A DNA stretch of 45,728 nucleotides from assembly GCA_937889515.1 (NCBI GenBank), contig CALAOV010000231.1, forward strand, positions 1-45,728, read 5' to 3'. Position numbers and translations under genes: made by a program. The notes beneath the pieces were generated by a model. The model ran no database searches, was not told the origin of the DNA, and worked only from the letters and a program-made list of their open reading frames with translations. This DNA is from an uncultured Myxococcales bacterium. Its GTDB lineage: Bacteria; Myxococcota_A; Polyangia; Fen-1088. Positions 30,259-41,299 of this stretch are shown here, in pieces. Positions within the stretch are counted from its first letter, which is position 1. The number at the start of each line of letters is the position of its first letter.

Positions 30259-31173
30259 TCAAAGTGACAACCTTCGCAACCGATCGATCCAGCCGGCCAG
30301 ATCGACAGGCAGGGGGCTCGCGAACGACAGCGGGACCCCGGAGCTCGGGTGCGTGAAGCCCAGCGTGGTCGCATGCAGCGCCATGCGGGGCGCCGGCGCC
30401 GCGCGAAACGGGACGCCGTATTTGGCATCGCCGATCACCGGATGGCCCAGCGCGGTCGCGTGCAGCCGGATCTGGTGCGTCCGGCCGGTCTCGAGGCGAC
30501 ACTCCAGCAGCGTCGCCAGCGTCCCCAGACGCTCCCGGATCGCCACGTGCGTAGTGGCCGATCGCCCCCCCACCGGCCGTTCAATCCGCAACACGTCGTC
30601 GGGAAATGCCCCTGTCACGACCGCCAGGTAGGCGCGCTCGATGTCGTGGGTGCGGAACTTCTCGGACAGCACCCGGTTGGCGTGCGCCGTCTTGGCGAAC
30701 ACGACGAGGCCGCTGGTCTCGAGATCGATCCGGTGGACGACAAAGACGCTCGGCTCCGGCCCTGGGGAGCGCCGCGACAGCAGCATCGCCAGATTGTTGC
30801 GATCGCTCTCCGGCGTGGGCGCGGCGAGCAAGCCCGCCGGCTTCTCCACCACCACCAGATCTTCGTCCTCGAACACGATCGTATGGGGAGGCAGGCGGCT
30901 CTCGTCCTCGGCACGGGCCTCCCGCCCCGGACGCTTGGTCGCCCGGGAGAACGCTCCGCCCATGACCGCGACCACCTTCTCACCCGCGTGGACCTTCCGA
31001 CTGGCCACCTTCACGCGCCGCCCGGCGACGAAGACGCCCCCGATGTCGAGCAGCACGCGCGCCTGCGTGCGCGACAGCTCCGGGACCCGCGCCGCCAGCA
31101 CCTGATCGAGGCGCCGCCCCACGTCTTCGTCGCCGACGGTGAACGCCACGCGTTCCGGACCGGACATCGACAT
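30259..31173 (-). CDS. RluA-family pseudouridine synthase with S4 domain
   Basis: Converts specific uridines of rRNA or tRNA to pseudouridine; 304 residues. An N-terminal S4 RNA-binding domain (RRLDQVLAARVPELSRTQARV, LDIGGVFVAG) is followed by the catalytic domain with Asp150 in the HRIDLETSGLVVFAKT motif. Later family segments are RAYLAVV, RLETGRTHQIRLH and HPVIGDAKYG. The layout is RluC/RluD type; the exact target cannot be told. The ATG at 31173 is used; a second ATG at 31167 is possible. There is no Shine-Dalgarno, and TAGCTT lies 6 bases upstream. It is divergent from yhhQ with a 25-base gap. The 180 bases between it and the 56-residue gene show only a 6-bp hairpin (30214-30231). Confidence 0.94.
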   Translation of the reverse strand: MSMSGPERVAFTVGDEDVGRRLDQVLAARVPELSRTQARVLLDIGGVFVAGRRVKVASRKVHAGEKVVAVMGGAFSRATKRPGREARAEDESRLPPHTIVFEDEDLVVVEKPAGLLAAPTPESDRNNLAMLLSRRSPGPEPSVFVVHRIDLETSGLVVFAKTAHANRVLSEKFRTHDIERAYLAVVTGAFPDDVLRIERPVGGRSATTHVAIRERLGTLATLLECRLETGRTHQIRLHATALGHPVIGDAKYGVPFRAAPAPRMALHATTLGFTHPSSGVPLSFASPLPVDLAGWIDRLRRLSL

Positions 31174-31179
31174 AGCGGC

Positions 31180-31185
31180 AAGCTA
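31180..31185 (-). promoter_or_regulatory. Candidate -10 of the pseudouridine synthase gene (leaderless)
   Basis: TAGCTT on the minus strand ends 6 bases before the ATG at 31173, without a Shine-Dalgarno. On the opposite strand TAACAC (31184-31189) lies 9 bases before the yhhQ TTG. The two overlap within a 25-base divergent gap. Confidence 0.3.
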
Positions 31186-31198
31186 ACACGGCTCCCGA

Positions 31199-31924
31199 TT
31201 GACAGCGGCGACGGGAGCGCGGTACTCGACGCAGGCGCCTTTGGAGCGAAAGGAGAAATTCTTCGTCTGGCTGACCGCGATCTTCGTCGCGGCCCTCATC
31301 ACCAGCGATCTGATAGGCAGCAAGTTCTTCCGGGTCGGGGGCCTCGATTTTTCGGTCGGGATGATCCCCTTCCCGCTCACCTTTCTGCTCACCGATATCG
31401 TCAACGAGTTCTACGGAACCGAGGGGGCGCGCCGGATCACCTACGTGGGCCTCGGCGTCGCGATCTTCGTCTTTCTGATCATCAACGTCGCGATTCTGCT
31501 CCCCACCAGCCCGGAATCGCCGATGGCCGGCGCGATGTTCAAGAACGTATTCGGCTGGTCGACCCGCCTCTACATCGCCTCTCTGACCGCTTATCTGATC
31601 GGCCAGCTGCTCGACATCTCGATCTTCTTTCTCTTGCGCCGCATCACCGGCCACCGGTTTCTCTGGTTGCGGTCGACCGGCTCCACGGTGGTCTCGCAAG
31701 GGGTCGACTCGCTGGTGGTGAGCTTCGTGTTTCTGTCGGGCGCCAAGCCCATCTCCTTCATCCTGCGCACCGCCCGCAACGGCTACCTGGTCAAGGTGGC
31801 GCTCGCCATCGGGCTGACGCCGCTCATCTACCTCGGCCACAACGTCCTGCGACGCCACTTCCACGTCAGCGAGGTGACGGTCCACGACACAGCAGCCTCC
31901 CTCGCCGACAGAAATCCCGCGTAG
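31199..31924 (+). CDS. yhhQ: Queuosine precursor transporter (YhhQ family)
   Basis: Inner-membrane transporter of the YhhQ/QPTR family that imports preQ0/preQ1 for tRNA queuosine synthesis; 241 residues with about six hydrophobic segments. Typical segments are ALITSDLIGSKFF, FPLTFLLTDIVNEFYG, LTAYLIGQLLDI, and LRSTGSTVVSQGVDSLVVS. The start is uncertain: the frame opens with a TTG at 31199 lacking a Shine-Dalgarno, and no ATG or GTG is available before the first membrane helix. It shares a 25-base divergent gap with a pseudouridine synthase, so both products concern RNA modification. Confidence 0.92.
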   Translation: MTAATGARYSTQAPLERKEKFFVWLTAIFVAALITSDLIGSKFFRVGGLDFSVGMIPFPLTFLLTDIVNEFYGTEGARRITYVGLGVAIFVFLIINVAILLPTSPESPMAGAMFKNVFGWSTRLYIASLTAYLIGQLLDISIFFLLRRITGHRFLWLRSTGSTVVSQGVDSLVVSFVFLSGAKPISFILRTARNGYLVKVALAIGLTPLIYLGHNVLRRHFHVSEVTVHDTAASLADRNPA

Positions 31925-32014
31925 CCGGAGACGCCGCCAAGATCGCGCAACGAACGGGACTGGATCGCGTCGGGGGCGGGACGGCTTTGCCGGCCCGAGC
32001 CCATCGCGGGAGGT

Positions 32015-32038
32015 GCGGAACCCTTCTCGGGGTTCCGC
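32015..32038. terminator. Strong hairpin between yhhQ and lon
   Basis: GCGGAACCC (32015-32023) pairs perfectly with GGGTTCCGC (32030-32038) around a 6-base loop, followed on the plus strand by GGTTGTTG. It lies in the 129-base gap between the two convergent stops and could terminate both. Confidence 0.6.
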
Positions 32039-32053
32039 GGTTGTTGACCCCGT

Positions 32054-34465
<2,412 letters not shown>

Positions 34466-34473
34466 GCATCGAT

Positions 34474-34532
34474 CGTATACGCGACGGGGCACTTCCGCCA
34501 CTCCCGACTCACCTGAGCCGACGGCGTATGAT
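34474..34532. promoter_or_regulatory. Divergent -10 elements of lon and the secreted-protein gene
   Basis: TATACG on the minus strand (34479-34474) is 8 bases before the lon ATG. TATGAT on the plus strand (34527-34532) is 6 bases before the GTG at 34539. Neither start has a Shine-Dalgarno, and no convincing -35 was found for either. Confidence 0.35.
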
Positions 34533-34538
34533 GGGCCG

Positions 34539-35666
34539 GTGAGATCTCTCGGCTCTGCGCGCATAGCCGCTGTCGTGCTCTGTCTCGCTGTGTGCTGCGG
34601 CAGCTCCGCGAAATCGACCGGCGCTGGTGGGGCATCCGGCGCCCACGGCGACGCATCCGCGGGCGGCACGACCGGCGCCGGCGGGACCTCCGCCCGGTCG
34701 GACGCATCGATGGTCTCTGACGCCGGGGACGCCGGGTCGGCGGCCCTCTGGCGCCCGTTCGCCGATACCAGCGTCTGGAACACGCCCATCGCCCCGTCGG
34801 CGACGGTGGACCCGAATTCCGCCACGCTGATCACCGATTTTTCGACCATCGCTGGTCAGACCGAATTCTGGATCAACATCCAGGACTACAGCGTCCCGGT
34901 CTACTGGATCGACGCGGCCATCGCTCCCGTCGTGACGGTCATGGCCGCGCTCGGCGGCACCGGTTTCCGGATGGGCGCCGCAGACGACGGGGCCGTGGCG
35001 GGAACCGGCCCCGCGCCCATCCCCACCGGGGCAATGCCGGCAGCCGGGACCGACCAGCACCTCGCGATCGTCGATCGCTCGGCGCGGATGGAATGGGCGT
35101 TCTGGGACGCCGACGACAGCTCCGGATCCTGGACGGCCGGCGAGGCCTCCACCCAGGACCTCTCGGGCGACGGCGTCCGGCCACCCGAAAGAAACAACCC
35201 CTGGTGGGCCGGCCATGGTCCTCGCGCGTGCGGCTTCGGATTGATCGCCGGGCTCATCACCGTCGAGGAGATTCGGGAAGGGACCATCAACCACGCGCTG
35301 GTGATCGCCTACCCGCACATTCGATCCAGCACCTACACCCCGCCGGCGTCGAGCGCACAGGGAACGACGACCGACGCGATCAGGACACGTGGAATCCTCT
35401 GCGGCGGGCGCGTCCAGCTCGATCCGACACTCGACCTGTCGACGCTCAACCTATCGCCGTCCGGGCTCACGATCGCGCGGGCGCTGCAGGTCTACGGCGC
35501 GTTCGTGGGCGACTACTCGGGGAGCGTCAGCCTTTACGCCGACGCCTCCCCGGACGCCCAGGCCACATGGAGAAGTGGTCTGCTCGGCAACGGCGACGCC
35601 CAGAAGATCCCGCTCAACCGCTTCCGGGTCCTCACCATCGGGACCATCTACGACAACATGAACTGA
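34539..35666 (+). CDS. Secreted/lipoprotein of unknown function (WNTPI-type)
   Basis: A 375-residue exported protein. The N-terminus ([17 protein letters not shown]) is a signal peptide with two Cys that could serve as a lipidation site, although the residue before each Cys is not ideal. Residues 21-70 are a Gly/Ala/Ser/Thr/Asp linker as in myxobacterial lipoproteins. The globular part begins near 71 with [17 protein letters not shown] and DPNSATLI. It ends with [14 protein letters not shown], a pattern I associate with uncharacterised secreted proteins in actinobacteria and other bacteria. A beta-rich, possibly carbohydrate-related fold is plausible, but no catalytic residues are claimed. 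The GTG at 34539 follows a TATGAT. Confidence 0.72.
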   Translation: MRSLGSARIAAVVLCLAVCCGSSAKSTGAGGASGAHGDASAGGTTGAGGTSARSDASMVSDAGDAGSAALWRPFADTSVWNTPIAPSATVDPNSATLITDFSTIAGQTEFWINIQDYSVPVYWIDAAIAPVVTVMAALGGTGFRMGAADDGAVAGTGPAPIPTGAMPAAGTDQHLAIVDRSARMEWAFWDADDSSGSWTAGEASTQDLSGDGVRPPERNNPWWAGHGPRACGFGLIAGLITVEEIREGTINHALVIAYPHIRSSTYTPPASSAQGTTTDAIRTRGILCGGRVQLDPTLDLSTLNLSPSGLTIARALQVYGAFVGDYSGSVSLYADASPDAQATWRSGLLGNGDAQKIPLNRFRVLTIGTIYDNMN

Positions 35667-35978
35667 GCCCCTGCCAAACGTCACCTGGCAGGTTGAATCG
35701 TGCGTTCCTGCGAGAGCCCGCGCGAACACGCCCTGTGCGTAGCGCATCGACAGCGGCTCAACTAAGTCGACCGTGTTGAGCGCCCGCAAGGGTTGGACCA
35801 ACGCCTGGTCAGCGACAAGGCGACCTCGACAGCATCAATTGCTCGCGCCCAAAGCCTTCATCCGCGCGCTAAGACCTGCTCCTTGAGGGTTTCGCTTTAC
35901 TCGTCCAAACACGCGACATCTAGCAAGAGCATCGGCGCTCGGACACTTTGAATAGAGCCGACGCACCGACGATCAGGT
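35667..35978. other. 312-base gap between secreted-protein gene and recA: no gene seen
   Basis: This is lower in GC than its surroundings. It contains two perfect 7-bp inverted repeats: CCTGCCA/TGGCAGG (35670-35692, loop 9) just after the plus-strand stop, a possible terminator, and GCTCAAC/GTTGAGC (35756-35781, loop 12). No frame with convincing codon use, RNA gene or mobile element was recognised. Confidence 0.5.
35670..35692 (+). terminator. Inverted repeat after the secreted-protein gene
   Basis: CCTGCCA and TGGCAGG pair perfectly around a 9-base loop, starting 3 bases after the TGA. Only a short TT follows, so terminator function is tentative. Confidence 0.4.
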
Positions 35979-37163
<1,185 letters not shown>

Positions 37164-37177
37164 GTGTTCTCTCCTGG

Positions 37178-37789
37178 TCAATTGGAACTGAGCGCGGCGC
37201 GATGCCGCAAAATGTAGGTGGATCCGGCGTGGTCCGGACCGCCGCCGAGCCGGCTCTCGTACAGATGCACCTCGTCGACCGACGCCGCGCCGAAGTCACG
37301 CGCGGCGAAACGAGCCACCGCCGCGCGCACGTCGGCCCCCTCCTTCGAACGACCGACGGTGACGTGCGCGTGAAAGGCGCGCGATTCTTTCTCGCCGACG
37401 CCCAGCTCAGCCGCCACGACTTCGACGACCTTCGCGACCCGCTCGAGCCCACCCGTCCTATCTTCGACGCCCGCCCAGATCACGCTCGCTCTCGTCGGGG
37501 AAGGAAACGCCCCCATCCCTTTCAGCTCGATCCCGAAGCGCGGCAGCTCACCCACCGCGCGGGCGAGCGCCCCGCCCACCTCGCCGATGCGTGCCTCCGC
37601 GATGGGACCCAGAAACTTGAGCGTGACGTGCAGGTTCTCCACCTTGCGCGACCACTTGATCGCCGGCAGCTCGCCCGCCAACAACTGCGCCGCGGCGAAG
37701 ACCTCGGCCTGCATCGTCGCTGGCAACGGCACGGCGACGAAGCTGCGCAAGCCCGCGCCGGATTCCGTTCCTTTGAGCGCTGCCTTCAT
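37178..37789 (-). CDS. thpR: RNA 2',3'-cyclic phosphodiesterase (2H family)
   Basis: A 203-residue member of the ThpR/LigT 2H phosphoesterase family, which hydrolyses 2',3'-cyclic phosphate ends of RNA and can ligate some tRNA halves in vitro. The two HxT motifs are HVTL (His54) and HVTV (His142), with the usual spacing. FVAVPLP at the start and [16 protein letters not shown] in the middle are typical. The ATG overlaps the cinA stop (ATGA). The cinA-ligT-recA order is also known from Deinococcus, which supports a functional link with recombination, though the mechanism is unclear. Confidence 0.94.
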   Translation of the reverse strand: MKAALKGTESGAGLRSFVAVPLPATMQAEVFAAAQLLAGELPAIKWSRKVENLHVTLKFLGPIAEARIGEVGGALARAVGELPRFGIELKGMGAFPSPTRASVIWAGVEDRTGGLERVAKVVEVVAAELGVGEKESRAFHAHVTVGRSKEGADVRAAVARFAARDFGAASVDEVHLYESRLGGGPDHAGSTYILRHRAALSSN

Positions 37790-39063
37790 CGTTTGCGGGT
37801 ATCGAAGTAGCGCCGGGCCAGATCGAGCGCGTAGAAGGCGGCGGCGATCCGCACCCGCTCCCGTCCGCCGGCGAAGAGCTTGGTCGAGGTGCGGGTGGTC
37901 CCCGGGCCGCAGATCGCGAAGCAGACGGTCCCCACCGGCTTGTCGGGCGCCCCGCCGGCCGGGCCGGCGACGCCGGTGATCCCGACCGCGACCGACGACC
38001 CGCAGACCCGCTTGGCCCCTTCGGCCATCTCGCGCGCCGTCGGCTCGCTCACGGCGCCGAAGTCGGTGATGGTCTCGGGCTTGACGCCCAGCACGCCGGT
38101 CTTCACCTCGTCGGCGTAGGCGACGATGCTGCCGCGGAAGAACGCGCTCGCGCCCCCCTCCGAGGTGACGAGCTCGCCCGCCAGACCGCCCGTGCAGGAC
38201 TCTGCGAAAGCCAGCGTCGCCTCCTGGGCGCGCATCGCCTTGGCCACCGCCGCCGGGAAGGTCTCGCCGTCGATGCCGTAGATGCCGGGACCGATCCGTT
38301 TGCGCAGCTCGGCGTCGACCTTGTCGACCGTGGCGCGCGCGTCGGCCGCGTCCGCCAGTCGCACCACCAGCTTGACGTGGTTGACCGGGTTCGAGGTGCG
38401 GAAGTGCAACGTCGCCCCCTCGACGCCGGTCAGGATTCCGGCCAGGCGGTGGTCGATGTGCGATTCGCCCATCCCGTAGAGGTGCCAGGTGCGCGTGGCC
38501 AGCAGCGGCCCGCCGGTCTCGGCCAGCCGATGCTTGAGGCGCGGCACGACCTCGTCGGTGAACATCTTCTCCATCTCGCGCGGGACGCCGGGCAGGAAGT
38601 AGGCCTCCGCGCCGCCCAGACGCACCGTGAACCCCGGCGCGATACCGGCCGCGTTGGGCAGCGCCCGCCCGTCGTGGGGGATCCGGACCTGCCGCAGGTT
38701 GTTGGGCGTCATCTCGAACCCGTGGGTCGAAAAGCGCTTCTTCATCGCCTCCAGCGACGGCTCGTCGGCGTGGGTCCCGGTGGCCAGCAATTCGGCCACC
38801 ACGTCGACGGTTCGGTCGTCCTCGGTGGGCCCGAGGCCGCCGGTGGCGATGATGACGTCCGCCTCGGCCCGCAGCCGCACCAGCGCCGTTCGGATCGCCT
38901 GGGGCTCGTCCGAGACGACCAGCTGCTCGGTGACCTCGTAGCCCAGCTCGAACAGCCGCTCGGCGATGAAGGAGGCGTTGGTGTTGCTGATCTCCCCGCG
39001 CAACACTTCGTCGCCAATCGCCAGGAGCGCCGCGCGCTGCGTCGTGACCGTGGAACTAGACAT
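37786..39063 (-). CDS. cinA: CinA: competence/damage-inducible protein, NMN deamidase domain
   Basis: A 425-residue two-domain protein. The N-terminal MoaB/MogA-like COG1058 domain (ALLAIGDEVLRGEISNTNA, VIIATGGLGPTEDDRTVDV, YFLPGVPREMEKMF) carries ADP-ribose pyrophosphatase activity in studied homologues. The C-terminal PncC domain (TLAFAESCTGGLAGELV, GVAGPAGG) deamidates nicotinamide mononucleotide for NAD salvage. It heads the cinA-thpR-recA operon. The ATG at 39063 has no Shine-Dalgarno but is preceded by an excellent sigma-70 promoter ending 9 bases before it, predicting a leaderless mRNA. It is divergent from the PP2C gene. Confidence 0.96.
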   Translation of the reverse strand: MSSSTVTTQRAALLAIGDEVLRGEISNTNASFIAERLFELGYEVTEQLVVSDEPQAIRTALVRLRAEADVIIATGGLGPTEDDRTVDVVAELLATGTHADEPSLEAMKKRFSTHGFEMTPNNLRQVRIPHDGRALPNAAGIAPGFTVRLGGAEAYFLPGVPREMEKMFTDEVVPRLKHRLAETGGPLLATRTWHLYGMGESHIDHRLAGILTGVEGATLHFRTSNPVNHVKLVVRLADAADARATVDKVDAELRKRIGPGIYGIDGETFPAAVAKAMRAQEATLAFAESCTGGLAGELVTSEGGASAFFRGSIVAYADEVKTGVLGVKPETITDFGAVSEPTAREMAEGAKRVCGSSVAVGITGVAGPAGGAPDKPVGTVCFAICGPGTTRTSTKLFAGGRERVRIAAAFYALDLARRYFDTRKR

Positions 39064-39072
39064 TTGAGCAGT

Positions 39073-39101
39073 ACCCTAGCCGGGGCGAAATCGGGTGTCA
39101 A
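39073..39101 (-). promoter_or_regulatory. Sigma-70 promoter of cinA-thpR-recA
   Basis: On the minus strand TTGACA (39101-39096) and TAGGGT (39078-39073) are separated by exactly 17 bases. The -35 is perfect. Transcription should start at about 39066, two or three bases before the cinA ATG, so the mRNA would be essentially leaderless. Confidence 0.8.
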
Positions 39102-39125
39102 CGAAGTTGATCCGGTCGACGCGAA

Positions 39126-39154
39126 TTGACGCCCCCCGACGGCGTCGATACGCT
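39126..39154 (+). promoter_or_regulatory. Sigma-70 promoter of the PP2C gene
   Basis: TTGACG (39126-39131) and TACGCT (39149-39154) are separated by 17 bases. The predicted start at 39161-39163 directly abuts the ATG at 39164. There is no Shine-Dalgarno. The two divergent -35 boxes are 24 bases apart. Confidence 0.7.
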
Positions 39155-39163
39155 AGTCGGTCC

Positions 39164-39925
39164 ATGCGTATCCGCTACGCCGCTAAGACCGACGTCGGGA
39201 TGAAGCGCAACCACAACGAGGACTACTTCTCGCTCATCGAGGAGGAGCAGCTCTTCCTGGTCGCGGACGGCATGGGCGGCCACGCCTCCGGCGAGGTCGC
39301 TTCCAAGATGGCCGCCGACGTGATGCAGGAGTTCTACGTCCGGACAAAAGACGAGGAGGCGACCTGGCCGTACAAGATGGACCGCCACCTGTCGTACGTC
39401 GAAAACCGGCTGGTCAACGGCATCAAGATGGCCAACCAACGCATCTTCCAGGCCGCCAGCAAGGAAGTGAAATACAAGGGGATGGGGACCACGATCGTGA
39501 GCGGCCAGGTGGTGGGCGACAAGTTCTACATCGCGCACGTGGGCGACTCGCGCTGTTACCGGATCCGCGGCGCCGCCATCCAGCAGATGACCCGCGACCA
39601 TTCGCTGCTCGAGGACTACAAGGACGCCAAGCCCAACATGTCCGACGAGGAGCAGCGCAAGTTCCCCCACAAGAACGTCATCACGCGCGCGCTCGGCATG
39701 CGCGAGAACGTCCAGGTCGACGTCCTGGCCCATGACATCCAGGACCGCGACACGTTCTTACTCTGCTCCGATGGCCTGTCCGGCATGGTCGAGGACCCAA
39801 AGCTGCTCGAGTTGGTCAAGAACGCGGTCGATCTGGAGACCGCGGTGGCCAAGCTGATCGAGGCGGCCAATACCGCGGGCGGGACGGACAACATCACGGT
39901 CCTCGCGCTTCAGTGCGCAAACTAG
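39164..39925 (+). CDS. PP2C-type Ser/Thr protein phosphatase
   Basis: A 253-residue metal-dependent phosphatase of the PPM/PP2C (PrpC/Stp) group that reverses Hanks-type kinase phosphorylation. The metal-binding motifs are all present: [53 protein letters not shown] and GGTDNITVL. There is no membrane segment, so it is cytoplasmic. No kinase gene is adjacent, unlike the usual prpC-prkC pair. The ATG at 39164 is supported by the conserved start [12 protein letters not shown] and the promoter just upstream. An insertion around residues 140-165 ([20 protein letters not shown]) is common in proteobacterial members. Confidence 0.95.
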   Translation: MRIRYAAKTDVGMKRNHNEDYFSLIEEEQLFLVADGMGGHASGEVASKMAADVMQEFYVRTKDEEATWPYKMDRHLSYVENRLVNGIKMANQRIFQAASKEVKYKGMGTTIVSGQVVGDKFYIAHVGDSRCYRIRGAAIQQMTRDHSLLEDYKDAKPNMSDEEQRKFPHKNVITRALGMRENVQVDVLAHDIQDRDTFLLCSDGLSGMVEDPKLLELVKNAVDLETAVAKLIEAANTAGGTDNITVLALQCAN

Positions 39926-39983
39926 GAGACGCCTACGAATCGGACAAGCGCCACACGCGACAGTTGCCGGCTCGTGGGGTGAC

Positions 39984-40011
39984 TATTGTCTATATGTTAT
40001 ACTTCACAATA
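39984..40011 (+). promoter_or_regulatory. Toxin-antitoxin promoter and probable operator
   Basis: An AT-rich island contains the extended -10 TGTTATACT (TATACT at 39998-40003), ending 7 bases before the ATG at 40011. It is bracketed by TATTGT (39984-39989) and ACAATA (40006-40011), with an inner TATA-TGT-TATA palindrome (39991-40001). This is a good site for autorepression by the RHH antitoxin, and the mRNA would be leaderless. Confidence 0.6.
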
Positions 40012-40244
40012 TGAAAACCGTTGCCGTGACATTGGATTCGGCCACCTTGGCCGCTCTCGAACGCCTGACTTCCGGACGCACGCCGCGCAGTCGCTCGGCG
40101 GTGGTTCGACAAGCGGTGCTGGCCCTATCGGAGAGGACGCTCAGGCTGGAACGCGAGGAGCGCGAGGGGCAGATCCTGCGCACTCACCGGGCGAAGCTGG
40201 GTCGCCAGGGCAAGGCGCTCGTTCGCGAGCAGGCTGGCTCGTGA
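40011..40244 (+). CDS. RHH-type antitoxin
   Basis: A 77-residue protein. Residues 1-45 form a ribbon-helix-helix domain: strand KTVAVTLDS, helix TLAALERL, and SRSAVVRQAVLALSERTL. The C-terminal part is a highly charged helix rich in Arg, Glu and Lys that would wrap the toxin. It is typical of MazE/PemI-like or CopG-like antitoxins that repress their own operon. It precedes the MazF-like gene with a GTGA overlap. Base composition here is lower in GC than the neighbours, in keeping with a mobile module. Confidence 0.88.
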   Translation: MKTVAVTLDSATLAALERLTSGRTPRSRSAVVRQAVLALSERTLRLEREEREGQILRTHRAKLGRQGKALVREQAGS

Positions 40245-40573
40245 AGCGGGGTGAGATCTACAAGACCGCCGCGCGCGTTCCCGAGAGGGGTGACAAACCA
40301 GGCTTCTACGTGGTGGTCTCTCGCACGTTCATTGCCCAGAACGAGGACGTATCCACCGTCGTCTGCGCCCCCGTCTACAGCGAGGTCCTAGGCCTCTCCA
40401 CCGAGGTGCCTGTTGGGCCGGCGGAAGGATTGCCGCACCACTCGTCGATTCGGTGTGATTTCCTCACCCTGATGTTCAAGGCCCGCCTGACCGGATATGT
40501 ATCGGAGCTGGCTGAGCGCAAGCTGGCTGATCTCGACCGCGCTTTGACGACCGCCCTCGAGATACGCGTCTGA
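40241..40573 (+). CDS. MazF/PemK family toxin
   Basis: A 110-residue endoribonuclease toxin of the MazF/PemK family. The N-terminus MKRGEIYKTAARVPERGDKP and the FYVVVSRTF segment match the RGEIY...KxRPVVVxS signature, with KPGFY in place of the usual KPRP. VVCAPVYSE and SSIRCDFLTLM follow the family core, where the conserved Ser/Thr and Arg lie. The start GTG at 40241 overlaps the antitoxin stop. It would cleave mRNA at specific short sequences when the antitoxin is lost. The substrate motif cannot be read from sequence. Confidence 0.9.
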   Translation: MKRGEIYKTAARVPERGDKPGFYVVVSRTFIAQNEDVSTVVCAPVYSEVLGLSTEVPVGPAEGLPHHSSIRCDFLTLMFKARLTGYVSELAERKLADLDRALTTALEIRV

Positions 40574-40598
40574 GGCGCGCTCTATTCAGCTTGGACGT

Positions 40599-41102
40599 TC
40601 ATGCGCCGATACGTCCCCGAGCGGTGTCCCGCGCGCCCTCGGCGGACAGGAGCTGGCTGACCTTGCCGAGGCCGCGGGCCGGCATGCCGCTGTAGATCGC
40701 CTCGTACTGACCGGCGGCGATCTTGTAGGTCTCGTGCCAGATCCCGACATCGCCACGACTGCGCGCCATCCGCTTGTTGAACCCCATTCACGCCGGCCAA
40801 TGGAGCCCATCGCGGCTGCGGGCGTAGGCCTCCGGCGCATCGAAGGACCGCCAGTATTGAATGATGGTCAGACCGGCGGACTCGACGCCCAGGAGCCCGT
40901 TCGACGGGTTGTTCTTCAGCTCCTTCAACATCTTCGGCATCGCCAGGAACACCGGCAACCACTTGTGAACCTTCCACTGCTTGTTGACGCGCATCCCGAT
41001 GAGAAGTCGGAGCCTGGGAGTTGGTCTCGCATCGCCTGATCGCAGAAGACCAATCGGTGACGCATCCGCTCGGTCGACGAGGCGACCCAGACTTTGAAGC
41101 AC
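40599..41102 (-). pseudogene. DUF4188-family gene broken by a nonsense codon
   Basis: Two consecutive minus-strand segments in the same frame read as one DUF4188 (monooxygenase-like, unknown function) protein. The upstream half has [38 protein letters not shown]; the downstream half has [17 protein letters not shown] and [15 protein letters not shown] at 40790-40788 splits them where the family commonly has Trp (HxPAW), so a TGG-to-TGA change is the simplest explanation. Recognisable homology begins near 41012 and the N-terminal residues upstream do not fit, suggesting further damage. The 197 bases to the next gene show nothing recognisable. Confidence 0.75.
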
Positions 41103-41299
41103 ACCATGGCGGTGTCCTTATTCCCAAACTGGGTCGGCGATACTCAGCTTCGAATCAGCAAGCTCGAAGGAGGCTCGCTCACGCTGTCCACGAGCGGACC
41201 TGTATCAGCGCGCGGCTTCGTCGCCACGCCAATCGTCGAGTGGCGGCGCGCGCGGCGCAATCACTGACGCGGTATTCCCGCCCGCGCGCGTCGTGACGA

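Noticed and set aside
34466-34849. Upstream extension of the lon frame to an ATG at 34849
   Set aside because: The extra residues are not Lon-like and overlap the divergent secreted-protein gene. The ATG at 34465 has a normal Lon N-terminus.
35756-35781. GCTCAAC...GTTGAGC, which fits the outer RYYYAAC/GTTRRRY pattern of integron attC sites
   Set aside because: The arms are only 12 bases apart, leaving no room for the inner L boxes, and there is no integrase or cassette array. It is treated as a simple inverted repeat.
40986-41107. An alternative minus-strand frame ([15 protein letters not shown]...) at the 5' end of the DUF4188 remnant
   Set aside because: It could be the original N-terminus separated by a frameshift, but it does not resemble the family start, so it is not claimed.
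41021-41296. A 91-codon plus-strand frame between the broken DUF4188 gene and the RND pump
   Set aside because: It overlaps the pseudogene on the other strand, has no ribosome site and no protein-like pattern.
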